DNA of 64,000 nucleotides from Nocardioides immobilis (GCF_003515065.1 NZ_QXGH01000020.1:102911-166910), one strand, 5' to 3'. Shown: positions 35,237 to 43,904, numbered from the stretch's first letter. Translations and numbers: made by a program. Notes: generated from the sequence alone by a model not told the origin.

Positions 35237-35911
35237 ATGGTGGATGTCGCGAAGTGGGTCGACTCGACCGTCGCGCGCCGGATCCGCAAGGTCGGCGACG
35301 ATCCGAGCCGGCGCGCCCTGCTGGTCGCGGCCGCCGCCGCGGCGATCGACGAGGAGGGCCCCGCTGTCGGGATGGCCCAGATCGCCGAACGGGCGGGCAT
35401 CCCCAGGCCGCACGTCTACCGGTACGTCGCCAGCAAGCAGCAGCTCGACCTCGACGTCGCGCGGCGGGCCTCGGCCGACCTGCTGGACGAGATCCGTCCG
35501 CACCTGAGGCGCCGCGGTACGCCGTACGAGGTCATCCACGGCATCATCGGCGTGACCGTGGCGTGGGCCACCGAGCACCCCAACCTCTACCGCTTCGTCG
35601 CCGCCCAGGGGCAGACGAAGACGTTGCACCAGGCCCGGACCGGGCGCAGCCGGTTCCTCGACGAGCTGGTGACAGCGATGGCCGCCTACCTCCGTCCGAC
35701 CGAGGTGGCGCCGACCGCCCCTGACGGTGTCCTCGCCGGGCTGATGGGCATGGTGGACGCCGGCGTCATCTGGTGGCTCGACAACAAGGACGAGACGCAG
35801 GACCAGGTGGTCGACCGGCTGAGCCGTCAGGTCAACCTGGTGCTGGAGGACATGCTGGCCCAGCTCGGCTACGACGTCCCCGATGACCTGGTGGTCGACC
35901 CCGTAGATTGA
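35237..35911 (+). CDS. TetR-family regulator, probable repressor of the divergent acyl-CoA dehydrogenase
   Basis: 224 residues from MVDVAKWVDSTVARRI. HTH: AIDEEGPAVGMAQIAERAGIPRPHVYRYVASKQQL over helices 1-4. The ATG follows a TATCGT hexamer by seven bases, a leaderless pattern, which favours it over the GTG at 35228 that lies inside that hexamer. The gene is divergent from an acyl-CoA dehydrogenase across two palindromes. Ligand unknown, possibly a CoA ester. Confidence 0.85.
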   Translation: MVDVAKWVDSTVARRIRKVGDDPSRRALLVAAAAAAIDEEGPAVGMAQIAERAGIPRPHVYRYVASKQQLDLDVARRASADLLDEIRPHLRRRGTPYEVIHGIIGVTVAWATEHPNLYRFVAAQGQTKTLHQARTGRSRFLDELVTAMAAYLRPTEVAPTAPDGVLAGLMGMVDAGVIWWLDNKDETQDQVVDRLSRQVNLVLEDMLAQLGYDVPDDLVVDPVD

Positions 35912-35915
35912 CCAT

Positions 35916-37031
35916 GTGGGGGTTGCGTCCGGCATAGACCGCACCCAGCGCAGGGTCCCGCTGATCGGGGTCCCGCTGGCGGTCGTCTACAAGTACTTCG
36001 ACGACCAGGGAAACTACCTGGCCGCGGTGCTGACCTTCTACGCCTTCATCGCGATCTTCCCGCTGATGCTGCTGGCGTCCTCGATCCTCGGCTTCGTGCT
36101 CCAGGGCTATCCCGAGCTCGAGAAGCAGGCGCTGGACTCGGCGCTCGCGCAGTTCCCCATCATCGGCAGCCAGCTCGGCCGGCCGGAGGGGCTGCAGGGG
36201 TCGGTCGGCGCCATCGTCGTCGGTAGTCTCGGCGCGCTCTACGGCGCCGTCGGCCTCGGACTTGCCCTCCAGAACGTCCAGGCCACCGCGTGGGCGGTCC
36301 CGCGCAACATCCGCACGCATCCGGTGCTGACGCGGGTCTACAGCGTGTTCCTGCTGGCCACGGCGGGCACGATGATCCTCGGGATCTCGGTGCTGTCGGC
36401 GGTCGTCACCGAGACCGAGCTGCTGGGCGCCGTGTCGTCCGCCGGGTGGTTCCACTGGCTGGTGCGACTGATCACCGTCCTCATCCTCGGCACCGTGATG
36501 ACGATCCTGCTCCGGATGGCGGCGGCCAAGGCGATCAAGCACGACATCGCGCGTGCTGCGCCGGGTGGATTCACGATCGCGTTCCTCTGGCAGATGCTCC
36601 AGTGGCTGGGCACGATCTACGTCGCCCGGGTGGTCGACGCGACGAGCGAGATGGAGAAGACCTTCGGCGTCGTCCTCGGTCTGATGGTGCTGCTCTACGT
36701 CGGCGCGATCATGGGCGTGCTCGGCATCGAGGTCAACGTCGTCCTGGCGGAGAAGCTGTGGCCGCGGGCGCTGCTGACGCCCTTCACCGACCAGGTCGAT
36801 CTCACCGAGGCCGACCGCAAGGCCTACGCGATGTACGCCCAGAGCATGCGGCACAAGGGCTTCCAGACCGTGGCGGTGCGGTTCGACGGCCGCGACGGCG
36901 ACAGCCACGAGATCGTCCTCGACCCGCGCACGGAGGAGATCATCCGCCAGCGGATCCCCGCCGCCCCGCCGCTCCCCTCGGAGGAGGAGGCGCGGCAGCT
37001 CGATCGGGACAACCGTCCCGGGAACCAGTGA
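35916..37031 (+). CDS. YihY/BrkB-family membrane protein
   Basis: 371 residues, GTG start six bases after a TAGATT hexamer (leaderless pattern), four bases behind the TetR stop. Six or so membrane segments; the family core reads VVYKYFDDQGNYLAAVLTFYAFIAIFPLMLL at the N-terminus and FGVVLGLMVLLYVGAIMGVLGIEVNVVL near residue 270. A hydrophilic tail of about 90 residues follows. The family was once annotated as RNase BN; its real function (envelope or transport) is not known. Confidence 0.85.
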   Translation: MGVASGIDRTQRRVPLIGVPLAVVYKYFDDQGNYLAAVLTFYAFIAIFPLMLLASSILGFVLQGYPELEKQALDSALAQFPIIGSQLGRPEGLQGSVGAIVVGSLGALYGAVGLGLALQNVQATAWAVPRNIRTHPVLTRVYSVFLLATAGTMILGISVLSAVVTETELLGAVSSAGWFHWLVRLITVLILGTVMTILLRMAAAKAIKHDIARAAPGGFTIAFLWQMLQWLGTIYVARVVDATSEMEKTFGVVLGLMVLLYVGAIMGVLGIEVNVVLAEKLWPRALLTPFTDQVDLTEADRKAYAMYAQSMRHKGFQTVAVRFDGRDGDSHEIVLDPRTEEIIRQRIPAAPPLPSEEEARQLDRDNRPGNQ

Positions 37032-37051
37032 CACGCGCCGAGTCGGCAATG

Positions 37052-37065
37052 TATAACGTGTTCTA
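37052..37065. promoter_or_regulatory. KstR-like operator TATAACGTGTTCTA
   Basis: The 14-mer fits the TnnAACnnGTTnnA consensus described for KstR, the TetR repressor of steroid/cholesterol genes in mycobacteria and rhodococci. It also contains a possible -10 (TATAAC), 20 bases before the GAGGAGGGA ribosome site of the next gene. No kstR gene is in the window. Confidence 0.55.
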
Positions 37066-37085
37066 GTTTCTGAGGAGGGACCCCC

Positions 37086-38153
37086 ATGATCCCCACTGTC
37101 GTCTGGGGTACCGGCAACGTCGGCCGGGCCGCCATCCGCGCGGTCCACGCGCACCCGGAGCTCGAAGTCGCCGCGGTCGTCGTACGCGATCCGGACAAGG
37201 TGGGCCGCGACGCCGGCGAGCTCGCCGACCTCGGCCCGACCGGCGTGCTCGCCACCGACGACCTCGACGCCGTCCTGGCCGCCCGCCCGCGGGCCCTCGT
37301 GTACGCCGTCACCGGTGACGGCCGCGACCAGGAGGCGTTCGCCGACGTGCTGCGTGCGGTGTCCGCCGGCTGCGTCGTCGTGACGCCGTCGCTCTATCCG
37401 CTCTACGACCCGCGCAACGCGCCGGCGGAGATGATCGAGCCGCTGGAGGCCGCCGTGGCCGAGGGTGGCGGGTCGTTCTTCGGCAGCGGGGTCGACCCGG
37501 GCTGGGGCAACGACATCCTCCCGGCGCTCCTCACCGGCGTCGGTACGACGATCGACGAGGTGCGCTGCCAGGAGATCTTCGACTACTCGACGTACGACGC
37601 GGAGGACTCGGTCCGCTACCTCGTCGGCATGGGGCAGCCGATGGACTACGAGCCGCTGATGACCGCGCCCAGCGTCCCCACCATGGTGTGGGGCGGTCAG
37701 GTCCGGATGATCGCCCGGGCGCTGGGGGTCGAGGTCGCCGACATCAAGGAGACCGTCGACCGGGAGCCGCTCGAGGCGGCGGTCGAGACCGCGACGATGG
37801 GCACGTTCGACGTCGGGACCCAGGGCGCGGTCCGGTTCGAGGTCCAGGGCATCGTCGAGGGGGAGGCGCGGATCGTGATCGAGCACGTGACCCGGATCCA
37901 CCCGTCCGCCGCGCCGGACTGGCCGCAGGCTCCGAACGGCGTCGGTGCGCACCGGGTGGTGATCGAGGGACGGCCGCGGATCGAGGTGACCCTCGAGGCG
38001 ACCGACGAGGGCGGCAACCCCGCTGCCGGCGGCAACGCCACTGCGGTCGGCCGGTTGGTCAACGCCATCGACTGGCTGGTCGAGGCAGGGCCCGGGATCT
38101 ACGACGCGTTCGACGTGCCACTGCGGCCGGCGACAGGAAGGTTGGGGAGCTGA
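37086..38153 (+). CDS. NAD(P)-binding dihydrodipicolinate-reductase-like / amine dehydrogenase-like protein
   Basis: 355 residues with an N-terminal Rossmann motif VVWGTGNVGRAAIRAV and a DapB/diaminopentanoate-dehydrogenase-like C-terminal half (GSGVDPGWGNDILPALLTGV, CQEIFDYSTYD). True DapB is shorter and has the conserved lysine-biosynthesis motifs, so this is a catabolic-type homologue. A strong ribosome site and a KstR-like box precede it. It is co-transcribed with an AhpD/CMD-like gene two bases downstream. Steroid or terpenoid catabolism is suggested only by the operator. Confidence 0.75.
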   Translation: MIPTVVWGTGNVGRAAIRAVHAHPELEVAAVVVRDPDKVGRDAGELADLGPTGVLATDDLDAVLAARPRALVYAVTGDGRDQEAFADVLRAVSAGCVVVTPSLYPLYDPRNAPAEMIEPLEAAVAEGGGSFFGSGVDPGWGNDILPALLTGVGTTIDEVRCQEIFDYSTYDAEDSVRYLVGMGQPMDYEPLMTAPSVPTMVWGGQVRMIARALGVEVADIKETVDREPLEAAVETATMGTFDVGTQGAVRFEVQGIVEGEARIVIEHVTRIHPSAAPDWPQAPNGVGAHRVVIEGRPRIEVTLEATDEGGNPAAGGNATAVGRLVNAIDWLVEAGPGIYDAFDVPLRPATGRLGS

Positions 38154-38155
38154 GC

Positions 38156-38638
38156 ATGCTGGTCATCGACATCCCGGAGGACAAGGACCCCATCGGCCAC
38201 GTGTGGGGCGACCTGGTGCCGGGCATCGGCCCGGCGGCCTCGCAGTTCTCGCTGGCCGTCTACGAGCACACGACCCTCGGGCTGCGCGAGTTCGAGGCGG
38301 CGCGACTGCGGGTCGCCCAGATCAACGGCTGCGTCTTCTGCCTCGACTGGCGGACCGACCGCGACGGGGAGAAGGTCGAGGACGACTTCCCCGCCGCGGT
38401 GGAGGAGTGGCGCACGACCCGGGCGTTCGACGAGCGCACCCGGCTCGCCGCCGAGTACGCCGAGCGCTACGCCCTCGACCACCACGGGCTCGACGAGAGC
38501 TTCTGGACGCGGATGAAGGCGGCCTACTCCGACCGCGAGATCGTCGAGCTGAGCATGTGTCTCGGGTCGTGGCTCGCCTTCGGCCGGCTCAACCACGTGC
38601 TCGGGATCGACAGCGTCTGCGTGCTGCCGAGTCACTGA
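38156..38638 (+). CDS. Carboxymuconolactone decarboxylase (AhpD-like) family protein
   Basis: 160-residue helical protein. The AhpD/CMD region is RLRVAQINGCVFCLDWRTD, with a CxxC pair. Redox or decarboxylase roles exist in the family; the CxxC favours an AhpD-like peroxidase function. It starts with GGGAG upstream, immediately after the reductase-like gene. Its stop overlaps the stop region of the convergent phosphatase gene by seven bases. Confidence 0.8.
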   Translation: MLVIDIPEDKDPIGHVWGDLVPGIGPAASQFSLAVYEHTTLGLREFEAARLRVAQINGCVFCLDWRTDRDGEKVEDDFPAAVEEWRTTRAFDERTRLAAEYAERYALDHHGLDESFWTRMKAAYSDREIVELSMCLGSWLAFGRLNHVLGIDSVCVLPSH

Positions 38639-39393
38639 TCGCGGAGCAGGTCCCGCAGCGTCTCCAGCGTCGCGTCGTCGAGTCCGAGGCCGTCGTGCAG
38701 GTAGCCCGTGCGGTCGCCGTACTCCTGCTCGACGGCGTCGTAGCCGGACCGCAGGTACTCGAGGTCGGCCACCAGCGTCGGCTCGTAGGACGCGACGTGC
38801 TCGGCGCCGAGGAGGCTGACGATCTCGGCCTCGACCCGGGCGCGGCTGCTGCTGGTGAGCTCGTTGGTCAGCAGGTAGTCGCTCTCGATGGTCGGATCGT
38901 CGACCCCGGCGATGTGCAGCAGCAGCGCCGCCACCCAGCCCGTGCGGTCCTTGCCGGCGGTGCAGTGGAAGAGCTGCGGGCCGCCGGTCGCGAGCTGGTG
39001 GAACAGCCCGCCGAACTCCTCCCGCGCGTCCTCGCTCTCGACGAAGCTGCGGTAGACGCGGTCCATCAGCTCGACCGCGCTGCGCCGGTCCCGGAGCTCG
39101 GCGACCAGGTCCATGGGGATCCCGGACACGTCGAAGTTGTGCCAGTCGGCGCCGGGGACCTCCACGTCGGGGTGCCGTTCGATCTCGAGCGCGGAGCGCA
39201 GGTCGAGCACCGCGCGCAGCCCGAGACCCGCCAGGGTGCCGTGGTCGGCGTCGGTCAGCCGGAGCTCGTTGGACCGGTAGAACACGCCCTGCCGGACCCG
39301 CGCCCCGTCGAGCGTCGCGTAGCCCGGGCCGGCGACATCGCGGAAGTTGTCGGCCGACGCCAGCCGGAGGATCTCGTTGCTCGAGGAGGTCAC
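38632..39393 (-). CDS. Tyrosine-specific protein phosphatase (PtpB/IphP type)
   Basis: 253 residues, GTG start (VTSSSNEILRL). The P-loop is HCTAGKDRTG, with the Cys nucleophile, the Lys typical of lipid-tolerant IphP/PtpB phosphatases, and the Arg. N-terminal NFRDVAGPGY and GVFYRSNELRLT are also family features. It overlaps the upstream DUF1295 gene by four bases (GTGA). Cytoplasmic; secretion as in M. tuberculosis PtpB cannot be judged. Confidence 0.88.
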   Translation of the reverse strand: MTSSSNEILRLASADNFRDVAGPGYATLDGARVRQGVFYRSNELRLTDADHGTLAGLGLRAVLDLRSALEIERHPDVEVPGADWHNFDVSGIPMDLVAELRDRRSAVELMDRVYRSFVESEDAREEFGGLFHQLATGGPQLFHCTAGKDRTGWVAALLLHIAGVDDPTIESDYLLTNELTSSSRARVEAEIVSLLGAEHVASYEPTLVADLEYLRSGYDAVEQEYGDRTGYLHDGLGLDDATLETLRDLLRDQ

Positions 39394-40220
39394 CCGCCGA
39401 GCGTAGGCGGGGCCGCGGAACGCCGCGGCGGCAAGGGGACGAACATCGAGGTGCGCCGCGCATAGTCCCGGTACGCCGGCCGCTGCATCATGTTCTCCTC
39501 GAGCGGCCGGGCGCCGGTGGCGAAGACCAGGTAGTACGTCATCGTCGCCGGGGCGACCACGGTCGCGAGCCCGGCCACCCAGCCGCTGGCCAGGCCGCCG
39601 GCGAGCCAGGTCCCCCACCAGACGCAGGCATCGCCGAAGTAGTTGGGGTGGCGGGTGAAGCGCCACAGGCCGGTGTCGAGCACGGGCGGCCTGGTCGCGC
39701 GCGGCTGCGCGCGATAGGCGGCGAGCTGGGCATCGCCGACTGCTTCGAAGAGGACGCCGACCAGCCAGACGACCGCTCCGACCGCGACCAGGGGATGCCA
39801 CTCCACGTCCACGACGGCGCCGATCGTGACCGGCAGGGCGACCAGGCAGACCGCGGCACCCTGGAGCAGGAAGACCTTGCGGACCGCGACGCCCATGCCG
39901 ACGTCGTCGAGCGGTCCCCCGAGCAGCCGCTTGTAGCGCGGGTCCTCGCCGCCGCCACTGCGGCGATGGATGTGCCACGACAGCCGGAGCCCCCAGACCC
40001 CCACTGCCGCGACCAGCGCCCACGCCCGCCACGCGGCCCCCTCGGCCAGTGCCGCCCCCACGAGGGCAGCGGCGACCGCGGCGAGGGCGAGGGCAACACC
40101 CCAGGTCACGTCGACCACGACGACCCGTCCCTGTCGACGCGCGATGAGGGCGGTCGTGGTCATGGCGGCGACGGCGACCACGGCCACGGAGGCGAGGGAG
40201 GCGAGGACGGCGGTCACCAC
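39390..40220 (-). CDS. DUF1295 membrane protein (steroid 5-alpha-reductase C-terminal / ICMT-like)
   Basis: 276 residues with about six membrane helices. The signature is LWRFTRHPNYFGDACVWWGTWL near residue 205, followed by FATGARPLEENMMQRPAYRDY, which bind the nicotinamide or methyl donor in this fold. Members reduce or methylate hydrophobic substrates; the exact reaction is unknown. Two GTG codons in tandem could start it. It is coupled to the phosphatase gene and lies 16 bases behind rskA. Confidence 0.8.
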   Translation of the reverse strand: MVTAVLASLASVAVVAVAAMTTTALIARRQGRVVVVDVTWGVALALAAVAAALVGAALAEGAAWRAWALVAAVGVWGLRLSWHIHRRSGGGEDPRYKRLLGGPLDDVGMGVAVRKVFLLQGAAVCLVALPVTIGAVVDVEWHPLVAVGAVVWLVGVLFEAVGDAQLAAYRAQPRATRPPVLDTGLWRFTRHPNYFGDACVWWGTWLAGGLASGWVAGLATVVAPATMTYYLVFATGARPLEENMMQRPAYRDYARRTSMFVPLPPRRSAAPPTLGG

Positions 40221-40236
40221 GGTCGCACCAGGACCG

Positions 40237-41025
40237 TCAGGTGGGGAGGTCGAAGGCGGCGATCGGATCGGTCGTCGGCTGGGCGGAGCCGCCGTCCGGC
40301 TCGACGGTGATCCCGACCCAGGTCGCCCGGCTCGCGTCGCCCTCGAGGAGGACGGTGGCGTCGGCCTGGTCCGGCATCAGCCCGGCCGACACGGGGCTCC
40401 CCTGGGGCGCCTGCAGCCAGAGCTGGTAGTCGCTGCCGTCGGGCGCGAGCGCCATGTCCTCGGTCAGGAGCACGGCGCGCCCCTCCGATCGCGAGAACAC
40501 GACCGTCGCACGAGACCCGTCGGGGAACCTCTGGACGATCCGGTCGGCGTCGTCGGCGGCCAGGACCCGCTCGGTGGCGGTCATCTCGCCCGGCTCGTCG
40601 TCGCCGGCCCACGGTCGCAGCCATGCGGTGGACACGAGCGCGACCAGCACCAGGGCGGCGGCGACCAGCATCGGGCCGGTGCCGAGCAGCCAGGGCCGGC
40701 GCGGGCGCTCGACGGGGGCGGGCTGGTTCCGGCCGTGCTCGGTGAGCGGTGGCAGCGGCCGGATCGCCTCGATGCCCGCCAGCACGTCGGCGCGCAGCCC
40801 GGCCGGCGGCTCGACGGCGTCGGTCGACAGCGCCGCGGCCGTCTCCCGCAGGGAGTCCACCTCGGCCCGGCAGTCGGGGCACTGACGCAGGTGCTCCTCG
40901 AACCGGGCGCGCTCGAGGTCGTCGAGGGCGTCGACGGCGTAGGCGCCCGAGAGCGCGTGCGCGTCGTACTCCCGCTGGGCGTCCCGGGTGTCCCGGGTGT
41001 CCCGGGTGTCGTCGTGATCGGTCAT
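40237..41025 (-). CDS. rskA: Anti-sigma-K factor RskA
   Basis: 262 residues. The N-terminal anti-sigma domain includes HALSGAYAVDALDDLERARFEEHLRQCPDCRAE over two pieces, with an HxxxCxxC-like zinc-anti-sigma pattern. One membrane helix (MLVAAALVLVALVSTAWL) near residue 120 precedes an extracytoplasmic RskA domain (SDYQLWLQAPQGSPVSAGLM). It should hold SigK inactive until regulated proteolysis. Its ATG overlaps the sigK stop. A threefold 9-base repeat at 40981-41007 encodes DTRDTRDTR near the start. Confidence 0.9.
   Translation of the reverse strand: MTDHDDTRDTRDTRDAQREYDAHALSGAYAVDALDDLERARFEEHLRQCPDCRAEVDSLRETAAALSTDAVEPPAGLRADVLAGIEAIRPLPPLTEHGRNQPAPVERPRRPWLLGTGPMLVAAALVLVALVSTAWLRPWAGDDEPGEMTATERVLAADDADRIVQRFPDGSRATVVFSRSEGRAVLLTEDMALAPDGSDYQLWLQAPQGSPVSAGLMPDQADATVLLEGDASRATWVGITVEPDGGSAQPTTDPIAAFDLPT
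40981..41007. repeat. 9-bp tandem repeat GTCCCGGGT x3 in rskA
   Basis: Three perfect copies, in frame, adding DTR units just after the start of the anti-sigma factor. Slippage would change length by three residues without breaking the frame. Confidence 0.8.
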
Positions 41026-41627
41026 CGTCCAACTCCGATCGTGTCGCGGAGGCGGATCAAGCCGTCGCGGATCCTGGTTTTCGCGGTCCCGACCGGGAGG
41101 TCGAGGAGGGCGGCCACCTCGGTGTGGGTGTAGCCGCCGAAGTACGCCAGCTCGATCGCCTCGCGCTGGACCTCGGTGAGCTGGGTGAGCGCGGTGCGGA
41201 CGCGCCGGGCCTCCAGCGACGCCTGCGCGGCGTCGGCGGTGGTGTCGTGGGCGACGGTCTGGTTGCGGTGGTGGTACGTCGACTCGCGCCGGCTCGCCGC
41301 CTCGGCGCTGCGCACCCGGTCCACCGCCTTGCGGTGGCCGATCGTGAGCAGCCAGGAGACCGCGCTGCCGCGCTCGGGGTCGAAGCGGCTGGCGGTCCGC
41401 CAGATCTCGAGGAACACCTCCTGGGTGACCTCCTCGGCCTGCGTGGGGTCGCGGACGACCCGGAGGACGAGCCCGTGCACGCGCGCCGCGGTGGCGTCGT
41501 ACAACGCTGCGAACGCGGCGCGGTCGCCGCGGGCCGAGCGCTGGAGGAGCGCGGCCAGGTCCGGGCCGGCCCCAGCCGGCGCCCCCACGTGGGGGGCGCC
41601 GGCTGAGGCGTGCACGCCGGGATCCAT
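41022..41627 (-). CDS. sigK: ECF sigma factor SigK
   Basis: 201 residues. Region 2: YDATAARVHGLVLRVVRDPTQAEEVTQEVFLEIW and SAVSWLLTIGHRKAVDRVR; region 4: LTEVQREAIELAYFGGYTHTEVAALLDLPVGTAKTRIRDGL (quoted in parts). The order fasciclin lipoprotein, sigK, rskA matches the SigK-RskA-MPT70/83 system of mycobacteria. Two SigK-type promoters (42350-42376 and 43905-43931) precede the fasciclin and the molybdopterin oxidoreductase genes. A strong hairpin covers codons 9-18. The start at MDPGVHASAG has only a weak ribosome site. Confidence 0.9.
   Translation of the reverse strand: MDPGVHASAGAPHVGAPAGAGPDLAALLQRSARGDRAAFAALYDATAARVHGLVLRVVRDPTQAEEVTQEVFLEIWRTASRFDPERGSAVSWLLTIGHRKAVDRVRSAEAASRRESTYHHRNQTVAHDTTADAAQASLEARRVRTALTQLTEVQREAIELAYFGGYTHTEVAALLDLPVGTAKTRIRDGLIRLRDTIGVGR
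41574..41604. promoter_or_regulatory. 13-bp perfect hairpin at the start of sigK
   Basis: Arms AGCCGGCGCCCCC (41574-41586) and GGGGGCGCCGGCT (41592-41604) with a five-base loop. In the mRNA it begins about 23 bases inside sigK. It could limit sigK translation or stop part of the transcripts arriving from the fasciclin gene. It has no U tract. Confidence 0.6.
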
Positions 41628-41665
41628 GAGCTGATCCTTCCGCGTCCGTCGTGATCCGGCGAGCG

Positions 41666-42310
41666 TCACTTGACGCCGGTCAGGACCTTGTCGATCACGT
41701 ACACGGTCGCGTTCGCCGTCGGGATGTTGCCGCAGAGCACGTTGGCGGTCACGGTGCCGTCCGTGACGGTCATCCCGTCCTCGTCGCCCTCGATGGTCAG
41801 CGAGTCGCCGGCGAGGGTCTCGTGGTCGCCGACGACCGCGTCGGTGTCCGCGTTCATCCCGACCACGTGGTGCGCCAGGATCTTGTAGAGGGTGCTGTCC
41901 TGGCCGTCGGCCATGCCGCCCTCGACCAGCCCGTTGAGGTCCTTCGGCGGGATCTCCTCGAAGGCGCCGTTGTACGGCGCGAACACGGTCAGTGCCTCGG
42001 CGCCGTTGAGGGTGTCGCCGAGCCCGTCGATCGCGCCGACCGCGGTGACCAGCGTCGTCAGCAGCGGGTTGTTGCTCGCGGCGGTCGCGACGGGGTCGTT
42101 GACCATGCCGTCGAACGAGCCGGCGCCGTCGGTCGGGACCTGGGCGCAGCCCTCCCCGAACGTCTGGGCGGCGGCGCCGTCGGCTGCAGCGGGGGCGTCG
42201 TCGTTCGCGTCGCTCGACTTGTCGTCCTCGCCGCACGCGGTGAGGGTCACGGAGAGTGCGAGGGCGGCGACGGCGATGCCGGTGCCGCGGCGGAGGTGGT
42301 TGAGCTTCAT
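41666..42310 (-). CDS. Fasciclin-domain lipoprotein (MPT83/MPT70-like)
   Basis: 214 residues. Lipoprotein signal with lipobox LTAC near residue 26, an acidic Ala-rich linker, then a single FAS1 domain (NNPLLTTLVTAVGAIDGLGDTLNG, LTVFAPYNGAFEEIP, LAHHVVGMNAD, ATVYVIDKVL). It resembles the SigK-controlled MPT83/MPT70 antigens. Its own SigK-type promoter lies about 40 bases upstream, and sigK follows 38 bases downstream, giving a positive feedback operon. Confidence 0.9.
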   Translation of the reverse strand: MKLNHLRRGTGIAVAALALSVTLTACGEDDKSSDANDDAPAAADGAAAQTFGEGCAQVPTDGAGSFDGMVNDPVATAASNNPLLTTLVTAVGAIDGLGDTLNGAEALTVFAPYNGAFEEIPPKDLNGLVEGGMADGQDSTLYKILAHHVVGMNADTDAVVGDHETLAGDSLTIEGDEDGMTVTDGTVTANVLCGNIPTANATVYVIDKVLTGVK

Positions 42311-42349
42311 GGCTTCATGCCTTCCGGTTTCGGGGTGGTGATGTGAGTG

Positions 42350-42376
42350 GTTCGGAGCGGTGCGGGGAACGGATGG
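42350..42376 (-). promoter_or_regulatory. SigK-type promoter of the fasciclin gene
   Basis: On the minus strand CCATCC (-35, 42376-42371), 15-base spacer, CCGAAC (-10, 42355-42350). M. tuberculosis SigK promoters are known for CCATCC and CCGAAT elements. The same hexamers, spacing and following CACTCAC recur before the molybdopterin oxidoreductase gene. Confidence 0.7.
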
Positions 42377-42384
42377 GTCGGGTC

Positions 42385-43896
42385 TCAGGCGACTTCGACC
42401 AGCAGCTCGTGGAGGCCGCTGGCGCCGTCGGGGAACGGCTCGGCGCGCGCGGCCGTCTGGGGCTCGCCGTCGCCGGACACCGCCCGGGCGGAGATCCGGT
42501 GGGAGCCGCTCGTCGCCGTCCAGCGGTAGAACCACTGCCGCCAGTAGTCGTCGCCGCCGTCGGGGCCGAGGGTCGCGTCGGTCCAGGCGCCGCCGTCCAC
42601 CCGGACCTGGACCTTCGCGATCCCGCCGCGCTCCTGGGCCCAGGCGATGCCGCCGATCACGACGTCGCCCGGCTCGAGCTCGGCCAGCGCCCGAGGAGTG
42701 TCGATCCTGGCCGAGATCTTGATCGGGGCGTCGGTCGCCCAGCCGCGCTCGGTCCAGTAGGCGTCCTGCGCCTGGTACGTCGTCAGCGTCAGCCGGGTGA
42801 GCCACTTGGTCGCGCTGATGAAGCCGTAGAGGCCCGGCACCACCATCCGCACGGGGAAGCCGTGCTCCCGTGGCAGCGGCTCGCCGTTCATGCCGACGCA
42901 GATCATCGCGTCCCGGCCGTCCGTGGCGAGCGCGAGCGGCGTGCTGATCGTCATCCCGTCGAAGTCCGTCGAGAGGATCTGGTCGGCCCGGTCGCCGACG
43001 CCGGCGCGCTCGAGCACGTCGGTCAGCCGGACGCCCAGCCAGCGGGCGCCGCCGACGTACGGGCCGCCGACGCTGTTGGAGACGCAGGTGAGGGTGATGT
43101 CGCGCTCGATCATCGGCATCGCGAGCAGGTCGTCGAAGCTCAGGGTGACCGTGCGCTGGACGTCGCCGTCGATCGTCAGCGTCCAGTCGTCGGTGCCGAC
43201 GACCGGGGTGTCGAGGCGGGTGTCCACCCGGTAGAAGTCGTCGTTGTCGGTGCGGAACGGCGTGATCCCGGGGACCTGCTGGTCGAGGCCGCGGGGCAGC
43301 GGGGTCGCCGGGTCGGCCGGGTCGGGAAGGGTGACGTCCTCGGGTCGGAGCCGCAGCTTGCTGATCAGCTGGCCACCCACGCCGCCGACGAGGGCGACGG
43401 CGCCGATGACGCCGGCGGCAATCAGGACGCCGCGACGGCTGCCGTCCTTGGGAGCGCCATTCCTCGGAGCGCCGGCCTGCTCGCGTGCCAGCCACACCAG
43501 GGCAAGCACCGCACCGACCGCCGCGACCGCGCTCGGCACCAGGTTGGCTACCGATGCCTCCGGGCGGGTCACGACGGCGGTCGCGGCGATCGCGACCAGC
43601 ACGAGGAGCAGGCCGGCGCCGTACTGGAGGCGGCGCCGGGCCAGCAGGCCGGCGACGCCGGCCAGGACGAGGACGCCGGCGAGCACCGAGCCGACCAGGA
43701 CCAGCTTGTCGGCGGAGCCGAAGGTCCGGATCGCCCACTCCTTCATCGGGGTGGGCGTCAGGTCGATGACCGCCGAGCCGACGGCGAGCACCGGGGAGGT
43801 GTCGGCATCGGTGAGTGCGGCGACCGCGTGGGCGAGACCGAGTCCGGCCAGGGTGGCGAGCACGCCGTACGCGGCCCAGATCAGTCGGGTCCTCAT
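42385..43896 (-). CDS. Membrane-anchored molybdopterin-dependent oxidoreductase (sulfite oxidase family)
   Basis: 503 residues. Four N-terminal membrane helices (residues about 5-165), then a periplasm-side Mo-cofactor domain with the Cys ligand in LTCVSNSVGGPYVGGARWLGV and EHGFPVRMVVPGLYG, and a C-terminal Mo-co dimerisation domain (GIAWAQERGGIAKVQVRVDGGAW). No electron-carrier gene is adjacent. A SigK-type promoter ends eight bases before the ATG, so it belongs to the SigK regulon and its mRNA may be leaderless. Confidence 0.9.
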   Translation of the reverse strand: MRTRLIWAAYGVLATLAGLGLAHAVAALTDADTSPVLAVGSAVIDLTPTPMKEWAIRTFGSADKLVLVGSVLAGVLVLAGVAGLLARRRLQYGAGLLLVLVAIAATAVVTRPEASVANLVPSAVAAVGAVLALVWLAREQAGAPRNGAPKDGSRRGVLIAAGVIGAVALVGGVGGQLISKLRLRPEDVTLPDPADPATPLPRGLDQQVPGITPFRTDNDDFYRVDTRLDTPVVGTDDWTLTIDGDVQRTVTLSFDDLLAMPMIERDITLTCVSNSVGGPYVGGARWLGVRLTDVLERAGVGDRADQILSTDFDGMTISTPLALATDGRDAMICVGMNGEPLPREHGFPVRMVVPGLYGFISATKWLTRLTLTTYQAQDAYWTERGWATDAPIKISARIDTPRALAELEPGDVVIGGIAWAQERGGIAKVQVRVDGGAWTDATLGPDGGDDYWRQWFYRWTATSGSHRISARAVSGDGEPQTAARAEPFPDGASGLHELLVEVA

Positions 43897-43904
43897 GGTG
43901 AGTG

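Noticed and set aside
40981..41007. Short CRISPR-like repeat
   Set aside because: Three contiguous 9-mers without spacers, inside a coding frame. The hexamer array at 59633-59662 is rejected for the same reason.
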